A DNA stretch of 10,443 nucleotides from Gammaproteobacteria bacterium (GCA_027484495.1 JAIXSW010000183.1:1-10443); one strand, 5' to 3'; positions 1 to 6,527 are shown, counted from the stretch's first letter. Notes: generated by a model from the sequence alone, not told the origin. Program-made: numbers and translations.

Positions 1-201
1 CACGCTTTTGCTGTTGATTTGTTTGGCGGTCAGTTCAGTGCTAATTTTGTCGACCACTTCGGCACTGACTTCAGCACCACGGGTCGCATTAATTTGCAGC
101 GATGGATCGCTTGGATAAATGTTGGGCAAGGCGTAGATAAAACTGACCGCCATCACCACTACGACCAGCAAATAACGCCAGATTGAGTTTTGATTTAACA
201 C
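1..201 (-). CDS. secD: SecD, N-terminal part (protein-export membrane subunit), cut by window edge
   Basis: SecD is an inner-membrane subunit of the SecDF-YajC complex, which uses the proton gradient to help SecYEG pull proteins out of the cytoplasm. Only the first 67 codons are present; the frame stays open to base 1. The protein begins M-L-N-Q-N-S-I-W-R-Y and continues with one hydrophobic segment (about residues 10-25) ending in ALPNIYPSDPS, the same layout as the E. coli SecD start (MLN...YALPNLYGEDP). The start is a GTG at 201-199, preceded by AGGA seven bases upstream; the nearby ATG at 203-201 runs straight into a stop. It lies 25 bases after yajC on the same strand, as in the E. coli yajC-secD-secF operon. 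Identity is inferred from this N-terminus plus the neighbour, and both agree. Confidence 0.93.
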   Translation of the reverse strand, partial: MLNQNSIWRYLLVVVVMAVSFIYALPNIYPSDPSLQINATRGAEVSAEVVDKISTELTAKQINSKSV

Positions 202-226
202 ATTAAATTCCTTTCAGCCGTTCGCT

Positions 227-565
227 TTACAGCGATTTCATCGTGCCTTTCGGCAACACAGCGCTGATTGAGCCTTTTTGCACTGTCACTTCAGTGGTGT
301 CGTTCAGCGCAATCACGACAAAATCTTTGTCGTCAGCGATTTTGGCAATACGACCAACCAGACCGCCCTGCGTCAGCACTTCATCACCTTTTGCCAAAGA
401 CGACATCAGGTTTTTGTGCTCTTTCATCCGTTTACTTTGTGGACGGAAAATCATGAAGTAGAAAATCAGACCAAAAGCGGCCAGCATGATCACCAGATCA
501 AGGCCACCACCTGGTTGGCCAGCAGGTGCAGTTTGTGCATGCGCATCAGAAATAAAAAAACTCAT
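227..565 (-). CDS. yajC: YajC, Sec translocon accessory protein
   Basis: YajC is a small inner-membrane protein that associates with SecD and SecF and helps the Sec translocon. The product is 112 residues, close to the usual 110. A short N-terminal stretch (MSFFISDAHAQ) is followed by a Gly/Pro-rich linker, one membrane helix at about residues 22-41 ending in the family hallmark FYFMIFRPQ, and a basic stretch KRMKEHK. A soluble domain follows with GDEVLTQGGLVGRIAKI and a beta-rich tail. The ATG at 565-563 has AAGGGG about six bases upstream. It sits 38 bases after tgt and 25 bases before secD, so tgt-yajC-secD is probably one transcript, as in E. coli. Nothing unusual was seen. Confidence 0.97.
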   Translation of the reverse strand: MSFFISDAHAQTAPAGQPGGGLDLVIMLAAFGLIFYFMIFRPQSKRMKEHKNLMSSLAKGDEVLTQGGLVGRIAKIADDKDFVVIALNDTTEVTVQKGSISAVLPKGTMKSL

Positions 566-603
566 TGGTATCCCCTTAAATTTTAAAGATTAATTTCAAA
601 TTG

Positions 604-1761
604 TTATTCAGCAGTCTCTGAGCTGTGTTCCAACACCGGCACTGGTGCATCAAGCGCCGGTACAGTCAAACCACGACGGGCATAAAAGTCAGTGATAAAG
701 TCCTGCAGTGTGCCTTGTTCAATCGCATTGCGTAAGCCCTGCATTAATTTCTGATAATGGTGCAGGTTATGGATAGTATTCAGCCGGGCACCCAGGATCT
801 CATTACAACGATCGAGATGATGGAGATATGCGCGCGAATAGTTTTTACAAGTGTAACAGTCACAATTTTCATCCAAAGGCGCGATATCGTCTTTGTATTT
901 GGCATTACGGATCTTGATCACACCACTTGTAACGAATAAATGGCCGTTGCGGGCATTCCGGGTTGGCATCACACAATCGAACATATCAATGCCACGACGC
1001 ACGCCTTCCACCAGATCTTCCGGCTTCCCCACGCCCATCAGATAACGCGGTTTATGCACTGGCATTTTGTCAGTGGTGTGATTGAGAATTTTGATCATTT
1101 CATGTTTCGGTTCACCAACCGATAAACCACCGATGGCGTAACCGTCAAAACCGATGTCTTCCAGCCCATTCAGCGACACATCGCGCAAGTTCGGATACAT
1201 GCCGCCCTGAATAATGCCAAACAGTGCGGAAGGGTTATCGCCATGTGCGTCTTTGCTGCGTTTTGCCCAGCGCAATGACATTTCCATCGATTTTTTTGCT
1301 TGCTGTTCAGTGGCAGGATATGGCGTACATTCGTCGAAAATCATCACGATATCCGAGCCCAAATCGCGCTGGACTTCCATCGAACGCTCTGGCGTCAGCT
1401 GGATTTTTTCACCGTTCAGCGGGGAGCGGAACGTGACGCCTTCTTCTTTGATCTTGCGCAGTTCACCGAGGCTAAACACCTGAAAGCCGCCGGAGTCGGT
1501 CAGAATGGGTTTGTCCCAGTGCATAAAGTCATGTAAATCACCGTGTTTACGGATAATTTCGGTGCCAGGGCGCAGCATCAGGTGGAAAGTATTGCCGAGG
1601 CAGATTTGGGCGCCGGTCGCAGCCAGTTCTTCCGGCGTCATGCCTTTCACTGTACCGTAGGTACCCACTGGCATAAACGCCGGGGTATCGACCACACCAC
1701 GGGCAAATGTCATACGTCCGCGCCGGGCTTTGCCGTCGGTCTTCATTAACTCAAATTTCAT
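604..1761 (-). CDS. tgt: Queuine/preQ1 tRNA-guanine transglycosylase
   Basis: Tgt swaps guanine-34 in the anticodon of tRNAs for Asp, Asn, His and Tyr with the queuosine precursor preQ1. The product has 385 residues (E. coli 375), with a slightly longer C-terminal tail. All key parts are visible. The substrate-binding DSGGFQVFSLG starts at Asp89. IFDECTPYP (141-149) follows, and then FGIIQGG (181-187). The nucleophile Asp262 is in GIDMFDCVMPTRNARNG (equivalent to E. coli Asp264; a two-residue deletion near 172 shifts the numbering). The zinc site is Cys300, Cys302, Cys305 and His331. The ATG at 1761-1759 has GAGG about five bases upstream. It follows queA on the same strand by 101 bases; QueA acts two steps later in the pathway. 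A promoter of its own is likely in that gap. Confidence 0.99.
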   Translation of the reverse strand: MKFELMKTDGKARRGRMTFARGVVDTPAFMPVGTYGTVKGMTPEELAATGAQICLGNTFHLMLRPGTEIIRKHGDLHDFMHWDKPILTDSGGFQVFSLGELRKIKEEGVTFRSPLNGEKIQLTPERSMEVQRDLGSDIVMIFDECTPYPATEQQAKKSMEMSLRWAKRSKDAHGDNPSALFGIIQGGMYPNLRDVSLNGLEDIGFDGYAIGGLSVGEPKHEMIKILNHTTDKMPVHKPRYLMGVGKPEDLVEGVRRGIDMFDCVMPTRNARNGHLFVTSGVIKIRNAKYKDDIAPLDENCDCYTCKNYSRAYLHHLDRCNEILGARLNTIHNLHHYQKLMQGLRNAIEQGTLQDFITDFYARRGLTVPALDAPVPVLEHSSETAE

Positions 1762-1811
1762 TGTGACCTCATTGACCGGAAAAACAGTCCAGCCTTTTTA
1801 AAAAACGCCCG

Positions 1812-1840
1812 ATTGTAGCAGAAAGCCAGGCGGATGTTGA
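1812..1840 (-). promoter_or_regulatory. Predicted sigma-70 promoter for tgt-yajC-secD
   Basis: On the minus strand, TCAACA (bases 1840-1835, 4 of 6 matches to TTGACA) is followed by a 17-base spacer and TACAAT (1817-1812, 5 of 6 matches to TATAAT). The spacer ends in TGC directly before TACAAT, giving an extended -10 TG. Transcription would start near 1805, about 45 bases before the tgt start codon. The -35 lies inside a hairpin-forming repeat. This is a motif match by eye only. Confidence 0.55.
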
Positions 1841-1855
1841 CAATCCGACCTGGCT
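1824..1855. repeat. Imperfect 12-bp inverted repeat between queA and tgt
   Basis: AGCCAGG-CGGAT (1824-1835) pairs with ATCCG-A-CCTGGCT (1843-1855), leaving one bulged base and a seven-base loop. In the queA transcript this would fold right after the stop codon (eight bases downstream). The following minus-strand sequence, TTCTGCTACAATCGGGCG, has no real T run, so it is a poor intrinsic terminator. It may protect the queA 3' end or attenuate read-through. It also covers the -35 and spacer of the predicted tgt promoter. Confidence 0.6.
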
Positions 1856-1862
1856 GCGACGC

Positions 1863-2897
1863 TTAAAGGATCAGCATCGCGTCGCCATAGGAATAAAATC
1901 GATATTGCTGCTCAATCGCTTGCTGGTAGGCATGCATGATGATGTCCCTGCTACACAACGCCGACACCAGCATAATCAGCGTCGATTCCGGTAAATGGAA
2001 ATTCGTGATCAGGCCATCAATGACAGCAAACTGATAACCCGGATAGATAAAAATCTGCGTATCACCATAATAAGGCTGCAACGGCTGACCGGCGGCTTTC
2101 GCGAACTGCGCAGCTGATTCCAGTGAGCGCACCGACGTCGTCCCAACTGCAATCACCCGGTTGCCACGTGCTTTACAGGCTTCGACGGCGGCAACCACTT
2201 CCGGTGGCACTTCGATATATTCGGCGTGCATCTGATGCTCGAGAATATTGTCGACCCGCACCGGCTGAAAGGTACCGGCACCGACATGTAAAGTGACAAA
2301 GGCAAATTCCACACCTTTGGCTTTAAGTGCAGCCAACAGCGGTTCATCAAAGTGCAGACCAGCTGTTGGTGCCGCCACAGCACCGGGTTTAGCGTTATAG
2401 ACTGTCTGATAGCGTTCGCGGTCGCTGGCCGCATCCGGTCTGTCGATATAAGGGGGAAGCGGCATATGACCCAGTCGTTCCAGCATCGCCAGTACTGGTT
2501 CGTCGGATAACAGCGTCAGTTCAAATAACTCACCGTGACGGCTGGTCATCTCGACTTCGGCATCCTGCTCCAGAATCAGGCGATTACCGGGTTTAGGCGC
2601 TTTGCTGGCACGGATATGCGCCAGAAAACGTTTGTCGTCGAGCAGGCGCTCAACCAGTACTTCAACTTTACCGCCAGACGCTTTCTGGCCAAATAGCCGC
2701 GCTGGGATCACGCGGGTATTGTTAAATACCAGCAGATCTCCTGGATTAACTGCATCCAGTACCGCTTTAAAGTGGGTATGTTCAATGTCACCAGTCTGGC
2801 GTTGTAGTTTTAACAACCGGCTGGCAGAACGTTCTGGCTGAGGGAAACGGGCAATCAGCTGCTCAGGCAGCTCAAAAGAAAAATCAGTTTTTTGCAT
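1863..2897 (-). CDS. queA: S-adenosylmethionine:tRNA ribosyltransferase-isomerase
   Basis: QueA transfers and isomerises the ribosyl group of S-adenosylmethionine onto preQ1-modified tRNA, making epoxyqueuosine in the queuosine pathway. Conserved blocks are visible through the whole length: TDFSFELPEQLIA near the N-terminus, PGDLLVFNNTRVIPARLFG (about 52-70), GHMPLPPYIDRP (about 143-154), GAVAAPTAGLHFDEPLL (about 172-188), LHVGAGTFQPV (about 203-213), VGTTSVRSLES (about 251-261) and TNFHLPESTLIMLVSA (about 298-313). I chose the ATG at 2897-2895, giving 344 residues, because GCGGA lies six bases upstream. The in-frame GTG immediately before it would leave only three bases of spacing. The protein ends YSYGDAMLIL, about a dozen residues short of the E. 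coli C-terminus, which looks like natural variation. It is divergent from the small gene at 3095. Confidence 0.99.
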   Translation of the reverse strand: MQKTDFSFELPEQLIARFPQPERSASRLLKLQRQTGDIEHTHFKAVLDAVNPGDLLVFNNTRVIPARLFGQKASGGKVEVLVERLLDDKRFLAHIRASKAPKPGNRLILEQDAEVEMTSRHGELFELTLLSDEPVLAMLERLGHMPLPPYIDRPDAASDRERYQTVYNAKPGAVAAPTAGLHFDEPLLAALKAKGVEFAFVTLHVGAGTFQPVRVDNILEHQMHAEYIEVPPEVVAAVEACKARGNRVIAVGTTSVRSLESAAQFAKAAGQPLQPYYGDTQIFIYPGYQFAVIDGLITNFHLPESTLIMLVSALCSRDIIMHAYQQAIEQQYRFYSYGDAMLIL

Positions 2898-2936
2898 CAC
2901 AGGTCCGCTTTACTGACAAACACTGAAGGGGGCCAT

Positions 2937-2965
2937 AGTCTAATGATTCACGCTGATTTTCTCAA
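2937..2965 (-). promoter_or_regulatory. Predicted sigma-70 promoter for queA
   Basis: On the minus strand TTGAGA (2965-2960, 5 of 6 matches to the -35 consensus) is separated by exactly 17 bases from TAGACT (2942-2937, 4 of 6 matches to the -10). This predicts a start near 2930 and a leader of roughly 33 bases before the queA ATG. The call rests on motif and spacing only. Confidence 0.5.
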
Positions 2966-3032
2966 TGATCCTGCGGCTTTTGGCTTACAGAAATAAAGTT
3001 CAGAATCGCCATGGCTTCTTTGCCGACTGCTC

Positions 3033-3038
3033 TATAAT
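3033..3038 (+). promoter_or_regulatory. Candidate -10 element for the small membrane-protein gene
   Basis: A perfect TATAAT lies 57 bases before the start codon at 3095. No convincing -35 hexamer is present at 16-18 bases upstream (the sequence there reads around CATGGC), and there is no TG extension. If used, it would be a weak or activator-dependent promoter with a leader of about 50 bases. The rest of the 2898-3094 divergent gap shows only the queA promoter described separately. Confidence 0.35.
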
Positions 3039-3094
3039 CGAATAAAGCGCAGGATGCGCAGCAACATTCGTATTTGTAGATACAGGGAGTCACT

Positions 3095-3319
3095 ATGGAT
3101 ATCTGGTTTAGTCTGATTTTGTTGGCTGCGAGTCAAATCATCTTATGCTGGTACAGTTACCAGCTTGCCATTGAAAAAGGCTACCCTGCCCTGCTGTTCG
3201 CCGGTGCGGGTTTGTTACCACTGCTGAATCTGATTGCACTGATGCTGTTACTATTATTACCAGACCGTCGATTGGCAGAGCATCAACTGTATTTCAGTAA
3301 ATTTCGCCAACGCCCCTGA
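3095..3319 (+). CDS. Small two-helix membrane protein of unknown function
   Basis: I do not recognise this 74-residue protein. It begins MDIWFSLILLAASQ and shows two hydrophobic helices, at about residues 4-25 and 30-56, joined by a short polar turn, IEKGYPA. The second helix is almost entirely Leu/Ile/Ala and ends in LPDRR. A short basic tail follows, ending SKFRQRP. This predicts a helical hairpin in the inner membrane; by the positive-inside rule the Arg-rich tail would be cytoplasmic. There is no export signal cleavage site, cysteine pair or catalytic motif. Support for a real gene is good: ATG at 3095 with GGGAG about five bases upstream, a TATAAT at 3033, and a strong terminator 27 bases after the stop. 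It is flanked by queA (divergent) and oxyR (convergent) and belongs to no evident operon. Confidence 0.8.
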   Translation: MDIWFSLILLAASQIILCWYSYQLAIEKGYPALLFAGAGLLPLLNLIALMLLLLLPDRRLAEHQLYFSKFRQRP

Positions 3320-3346
3320 TATCCCTTTATAAACCTTGATAACTTT

Positions 3347-3377
3347 AGTGCGCCGGTTTAACCGGCGCACTTTTGTT
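3347..3377 (+). terminator. Rho-independent terminator of the small membrane-protein gene
   Basis: AGTGCGCCGG (3347-3356) pairs perfectly with CCGGCGCACT (3362-3371) around a five-base loop. It is followed on the plus strand by a T-rich tail, TTTTGTT (3371-3377). It lies 27 bases after the stop at 3319. The oxyR stop codon, on the other strand, lies in the loop. On the minus strand the stem is followed by AAAGTTATC, so the hairpin lacks a U run in the oxyR direction. Confidence 0.85.
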
Positions 3378-4269
3378 GCAACACTTCAGCGATCAGTGTT
3401 GCCATCAGGCGATAGTTGCGTGATTTGCTTGAGGTCGGTCGCCAGGCCACACCGATATCACGTGCGGCACCGCTGCTGGCCGGCGCCTGACTGATCAGTT
3501 CCGTTCCCTGCAACAACCCGCTGTTGATCGCCATCTGCGGCATAAAAGTGACGCCGAGCTTGTTGTTCACCATTTGCGTCAACGTATGCAGGCTGGTGGC
3601 AAAAAACGGGTTCACTTTGCGCGAATCTTCCAGCTCACAAGCCTTCACCGCATGGCCGGTCAGACAATGTTCGCGCTCCAATAAAAAGATACTTTCATCC
3701 GGCCACTGCGAAATATCCTGACTGAAACCGCGGTCCTGCCAGTCTTTGTGTAATACCAGTTTAAAACCGTCTTGTGCCAGTACTTCGGTATGTAAAGCGC
3801 CGGTTTCATAAGGCAGCGCCAGTAATACCATGTCCAAACGGCCTTCGGTCAGCGCCCGCAATGAGTTTTCCGAGGTGTCTTCGCGCAGTAATAACTGCAA
3901 TTCCGGAAAACGTTGACGACACAGCGCCATCACTTCACTGAGCACAAAAGGCGCAATAGTCGGAATGCAACCGAGACGGAACTGTCCGGTCATCGGTTTG
4001 CCCTGATTCCGGGCAAAATCAGCCAATTCCTCACATTGTTCAATGATATATCTGGCCTGGCGCACCACATCTTCACCTAACGAAGTAAAAATGAAGGTCT
4101 TGTGATCACGCTCCAGTAACTGGGCGTCGATGGTTTCTTCCAGATTGGCAATAGCGGCGCTTAATGTCGACTGTCCGATGTAGCAGGCATCGGCTGCACG
4201 GCCAAAATGCTGATGTTCGTGCAGAGCAAGCAAGTATTGCAGTTGTTTCACACTGGGCAGTCGTTTCAT
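3358..4269 (-). CDS. oxyR: OxyR-type LysR-family peroxide-sensing regulator
   Basis: This is a LysR-family transcription factor of the OxyR type, which senses hydrogen peroxide through a reversible disulfide and activates antioxidant genes. The 303-residue product (E. coli OxyR 305) has the winged-helix DNA-binding domain at about residues 5-63, with FGRAADACYIGQSTLSAAIANLE as its helix-turn-helix. The substrate-binding-like domain starts near residue 95. Both redox cysteines are present: Cys202 and Cys211, with the same nine-residue spacing and surroundings (EHCLTGHAVKAC) as E. coli Cys199 and Cys208. The start is the second of two adjacent ATGs (4269-4267), with GGA seven bases upstream; the first, at 4272, is also possible. 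The longer open frame back to 4347 has no ribosome site or homologous residues. The IGQSTLS recognition helix differs from SQPTLS of enterobacterial OxyR, so it may belong to a separate OxyR clade. Confidence 0.85.
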   Translation of the reverse strand: MKRLPSVKQLQYLLALHEHQHFGRAADACYIGQSTLSAAIANLEETIDAQLLERDHKTFIFTSLGEDVVRQARYIIEQCEELADFARNQGKPMTGQFRLGCIPTIAPFVLSEVMALCRQRFPELQLLLREDTSENSLRALTEGRLDMVLLALPYETGALHTEVLAQDGFKLVLHKDWQDRGFSQDISQWPDESIFLLEREHCLTGHAVKACELEDSRKVNPFFATSLHTLTQMVNNKLGVTFMPQMAINSGLLQGTELISQAPASSGAARDIGVAWRPTSSKSRNYRLMATLIAEVLQQKCAG

Positions 4270-4318
4270 CATAAATTCCGTATTAAAGATTAGATTCCCC
4301 GCAAAGTTTGCGATGAAG

Positions 4319-4347
4319 ATGCTAGTGCACTGAGCCTTCGGCTGCAA
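4319..4347 (-). promoter_or_regulatory. Weak candidate promoter for oxyR
   Basis: On the minus strand TTGCAG (4347-4342, 3 of 6 matches) is followed after 17 bases by TAGCAT (4324-4319, 4 of 6 matches), predicting a leader of roughly 45 bases. The match is poor and no clear OxyR tetranucleotide-repeat operator was found nearby. The 4273-4463 gap otherwise holds a small palindrome AGCC-TTC-GGCT (4333-4343) and the terminator at 4420-4446. Confidence 0.25.
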
Positions 4348-4419
4348 CTCAAATGCGTCAGGAGGCTCTGCCGATAGGAGTCTGTAGTTGCTCGAACCGA
4401 CGATGAGATTTTAAGCAAT

Positions 4420-4446
4420 AAAAAACCGCCCGAAGGCGGCTTTTTT
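4420..4446. terminator. Bidirectional terminator ending the DUF47-pit operon
   Basis: On the minus strand the RNA reads CCGCC-UUCG-GGCGG followed by six U residues (then AUU). This is a classic stem with a very stable UUCG tetraloop. It lies 17 bases after the pit stop codon. On the plus strand the same hairpin has a CGAA loop followed by C and six T residues (4441-4446), so it could also end plus-strand transcripts coming from the oxyR upstream region. Confidence 0.92.
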
Positions 4447-4463
4447 CAACTGGTTTAACGTGT

Positions 4464-5735
4464 TTACAACGCTTCCATAATGGTTTTGATGATGAAGAAA
4501 AATATGATCGATAAAAACGCACCGATAGGTAATGTAACTACCCAGGACACGAAAATGTTACGGATCACACTTAAATTCAGCGCAGCGATACCACGAGCCA
4601 TGCCAACGCCGAGTACAGCACCGACTAAGGTTTGAGTTGTTGAAATAGGCAGACCCAGGCCTGACGAAATCACCACTGTACTGGCTGCAGCAATTTCAGC
4701 AGCAAAACCACGACTTGGTGTCAGGTGCGTGATGTTAGAGCCAATGGTTTCAATAACGCGGGCACCAAAAGTCATCAAACCGACAACAATACCTACAGCA
4801 CCGAGCGGCAGGATCCACCAGGCCAAAGAGACTTTGTCCAGTACCTGACCATTCGATTCAATAACACCAACGACAGCGGCAATAGGACCGATCGCATTCG
4901 CCACGTCATTCGAGCCGTGCGCAAACGCCATACAACAAGCGGTGAAAATCATCAGAATACCGAAGATTTTTTCGACGTTATTAAAGTGCATTTCTTTGTC
5001 TGCATCCGGATCGATTTTCACCCGGCTAATGGCAAATTTGCCAATCAGACCTACGCCAATTGCAATAGCAACACACAACAAGAAACCTTCAGTTGCTGTC
5101 AGGTGCAAGCCAACGTGTTTCAAGCCTTTGGTGACAGTCACGAACGCCATCATAAAGGCGGCAAAAACCATATAAAACGGCACATATTTTTTTGCCGCAG
5201 CTAAAGGATTGTCAGTATCGAAAATCAGGCGCTGAGCACTCATAAAGATTAAGTACGCCAGAATACCTGCGAGCACAGGCGTCACAACCCAGCTGCCGAC
5301 AATACCGCCGACTTCATCCCATTTGACTGAATCAATCCCAACACCCACCGCAGAGAAACCGATAATGGCACCGACGATAGAGTGTGTTGTTGAAACCGGC
5401 CAACCGTAATAAGTTGCGACCAACAGCCAGGTACCCGCTGCCAGCAATGAAGCGATCATGCCATAGGCCAATAAGTGAGGGACCTGAGAAAATACTGTCG
5501 AATCAACGATCCCGCTACGAATGGTATTTGTGACTTCGCCACCGGCAAAGAACGCACCGCAAAATTCAAAGACTGCAGCAATAACAATCGCTTGTTTGAT
5601 AGTTAATGCTTTAGAACCAACAGAGGTTCCCATCGCGTTGGCAACATCATTCGCGCCGACGCCATATGCCATGATAAAACCGAACAGTGCGGCAACAAAT
5701 ACCAACACCTGGCCATATTGAGCCAAAATTTCCAT
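4464..5735 (-). CDS. pit: Pit-family low-affinity inorganic phosphate permease
   Basis: This inner-membrane carrier of the PiT family imports metal-phosphate or phosphate driven by the ion gradient. The 423-residue protein is mostly hydrophobic, with an internal duplication. The signature GVGANDVANAMGTSVGS (25-41) is repeated as GSNDVANAIGP (274-284). The paired motif GWPVSTTHS (111-119) is repeated as GLPISTTQT (361-369). A hydrophilic cytoplasmic stretch, about residues 234-255, separates the halves. This is shorter than E. coli PitA (about 499), but the length is common for Pit proteins partnered with a DUF47 subunit. The ATG at 5735-5733 has AGGT about eight bases upstream. It follows the DUF47 gene by only 19 bases and is therefore co-transcribed with it. 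The last gene of the unit, it is followed by a strong terminator. Whether H+ or Na+ is the coupling ion cannot be read from the sequence. Confidence 0.96.
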   Translation of the reverse strand: MEILAQYGQVLVFVAALFGFIMAYGVGANDVANAMGTSVGSKALTIKQAIVIAAVFEFCGAFFAGGEVTNTIRSGIVDSTVFSQVPHLLAYGMIASLLAAGTWLLVATYYGWPVSTTHSIVGAIIGFSAVGVGIDSVKWDEVGGIVGSWVVTPVLAGILAYLIFMSAQRLIFDTDNPLAAAKKYVPFYMVFAAFMMAFVTVTKGLKHVGLHLTATEGFLLCVAIAIGVGLIGKFAISRVKIDPDADKEMHFNNVEKIFGILMIFTACCMAFAHGSNDVANAIGPIAAVVGVIESNGQVLDKVSLAWWILPLGAVGIVVGLMTFGARVIETIGSNITHLTPSRGFAAEIAAASTVVISSGLGLPISTTQTLVGAVLGVGMARGIAALNLSVIRNIFVSWVVTLPIGAFLSIIFFFIIKTIMEAL

Positions 5736-5754
5736 GATTAATTACCTATAAAGC

Positions 5755-6429
5755 TTAGCGTGCCAGCATGATTTCAAGACGAGAACCGACCCGCAGAGCG
5801 GTGTCTGCCAGATCCCCAACCCACTCTAAAGTGCGGTACAGGAACATCACATCGACCGGGTTCAGGGTGTCCTCGGCTTTGCGGACAAATTTGCGCAGGC
5901 TGATTTGCATTTCGTCAGTGTCGTGTTCGATCTCGTCGATTTTCGCGATCATTTTGATCACCAAATCGACTTCACGACCACGGAATCCAGTTTCCAGCAA
6001 TTCATCCAATTCGTTGATCGCTTCGCACGCCAGGGCGACAGCATCGATACAACGTTGCAGGTAAGCATTAAATTCTTGTTGAATAGGTGCCGGAATTTCC
6101 AGCTCCCGGCCTAACACCCGACCGGTAATATCTTTGGTTTTATTAGCAATTTTATCCTGTTGCGACACCAGCTCCAGAATATCGGTGCGATCAACCGGCA
6201 GAAATAAACCACGCGGTAAATGTACGCGGATATCGCGTTTTAACGTGTCAGCTTCTTTTTCCAGGCTAACGATTACTTTTCGTACTTCCGCTGCAGTGTC
6301 CCAATCCTTGATATACACGGCTGCGAAAAACGGCAGTAACTGCTCGCTGGCCGCCAGGACTTTACGAATATGTTCTTCAATTGGTTTAATTGGAGATTTT
6401 GCGAAAACAGCCAAAAATGCACTTGGCAT
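5755..6429 (-). CDS. DUF47 / PhoU-like regulatory partner of Pit
   Basis: This is a DUF47 (TIGR00153-type) protein, a cytoplasmic all-helical relative of PhoU that is commonly encoded just before a pit gene and is thought to control the permease. The 224-residue product starts MPSAFLAVFAKSPIKPIEEHI. It keeps PhoU-like acidic metal-site motifs: EKEADTLK (57-64), DEIEHDTDE (165-173) and LEWVGDLAD (201-209). The ATG at 6429-6427 has AGAGG with good spacing and matches the usual family N-terminus (MPSxFxxxFxKSPIKPI). The open frame extends 23 codons further back, but that stretch overlaps the predicted promoter and has no ribosome site. It is the first gene of the DUF47-pit unit and lies downstream of phoU, so two PhoU-fold proteins are neighbours. 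A Pho-box-like sequence upstream suggests phosphate control. Confidence 0.93.
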   Translation of the reverse strand: MPSAFLAVFAKSPIKPIEEHIRKVLAASEQLLPFFAAVYIKDWDTAAEVRKVIVSLEKEADTLKRDIRVHLPRGLFLPVDRTDILELVSQQDKIANKTKDITGRVLGRELEIPAPIQQEFNAYLQRCIDAVALACEAINELDELLETGFRGREVDLVIKMIAKIDEIEHDTDEMQISLRKFVRKAEDTLNPVDVMFLYRTLEWVGDLADTALRVGSRLEIMLAR

Positions 6430-6471
6430 AGCTTTGCCTCTTGGTTTTGTAGTGGACGAAAGTCGGCGCGC

Positions 6472-6477
6472 ATTGTA
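6472..6477 (-). promoter_or_regulatory. Candidate -10 for the DUF47-pit operon
   Basis: Minus-strand TACAAT (6477-6472, 5 of 6 matches) lies 42 bases before the chosen DUF47 start, predicting a leader of about 36 bases. Upstream TTTGAT or TTGATT at 15-16 bases is a mediocre -35. A second minus-strand -10, a perfect TATAAT at 6542-6537, sits in a hairpin further upstream and also lacks a good -35. Which one is used cannot be decided by eye. Confidence 0.4.
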
Positions 6478-6499
6478 CCGCAACCCTCGCATAATCAAA

Positions 6500-6521
6500 C
6501 TGTCATAAAGCCGTAAAACTG
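6500..6521 (+). promoter_or_regulatory. Pho-box-like PhoB binding site between phoU and the DUF47 gene
   Basis: CTGTCATAAAG (6500-6510) matches the first eleven bases of the E. coli phoA Pho box as I remember it. It is followed in the same 11-base register by a degenerate unit, CCGTAAAACTG (6511-6521), and arguably a third, CAAAACGCCAG (6522-6532). PhoB, the phosphate-starvation activator, binds such tandem 11-base half-sites. The box reads on the plus strand, opposite to the flanking genes. Plus-strand TATAGT (6539-6544) sits at the spacing expected for a Pho-dependent -10 if units two and three are bound. Alternatively PhoB bound here would repress the minus-strand DUF47-pit promoter. Half-sites two and three are weak, so confidence is moderate. 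Confidence 0.5.
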
Positions 6522-6527
6522 CAAAAC

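Noticed and set aside
4270..4347. N-terminal extension of OxyR from 4347.
   Set aside because: The extra residues match no LysR protein start, no Shine-Dalgarno precedes the upstream codon, and the ATG at 4269 gives the usual length.
4381..4400. GATAG...TCTGTAG near 4371-4387 as an OxyR operator.
   Set aside because: Only scattered ATAG-like units are present, without the four spaced half-sites expected for OxyR.
4379..4416. Minus-strand CTTAAAATCTC followed by GTCGG-TTCGAGC looks like the anticodon and T-loop part of a tRNA, perhaps an integration scar.
   Set aside because: The 3' half of the T stem is missing (AACTACAGA instead of a pairing CCGAC), and there is no acceptor stem or CCA. 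The variable region is too short for a leucine tRNA. Chance similarity is more likely.
4725..5204. Plus-strand open frame of 159 codons opposite pit.
   Set aside because: It is antisense to a strongly conserved permease, has a polar composition typical of a shadow frame, and has no ribosome site or promoter.
6430..6498. Longer DUF47 protein starting at 6498.
   Set aside because: The added 23 residues overlap the predicted promoter and are not part of the family's N-terminus; AGAGG points to 6429.
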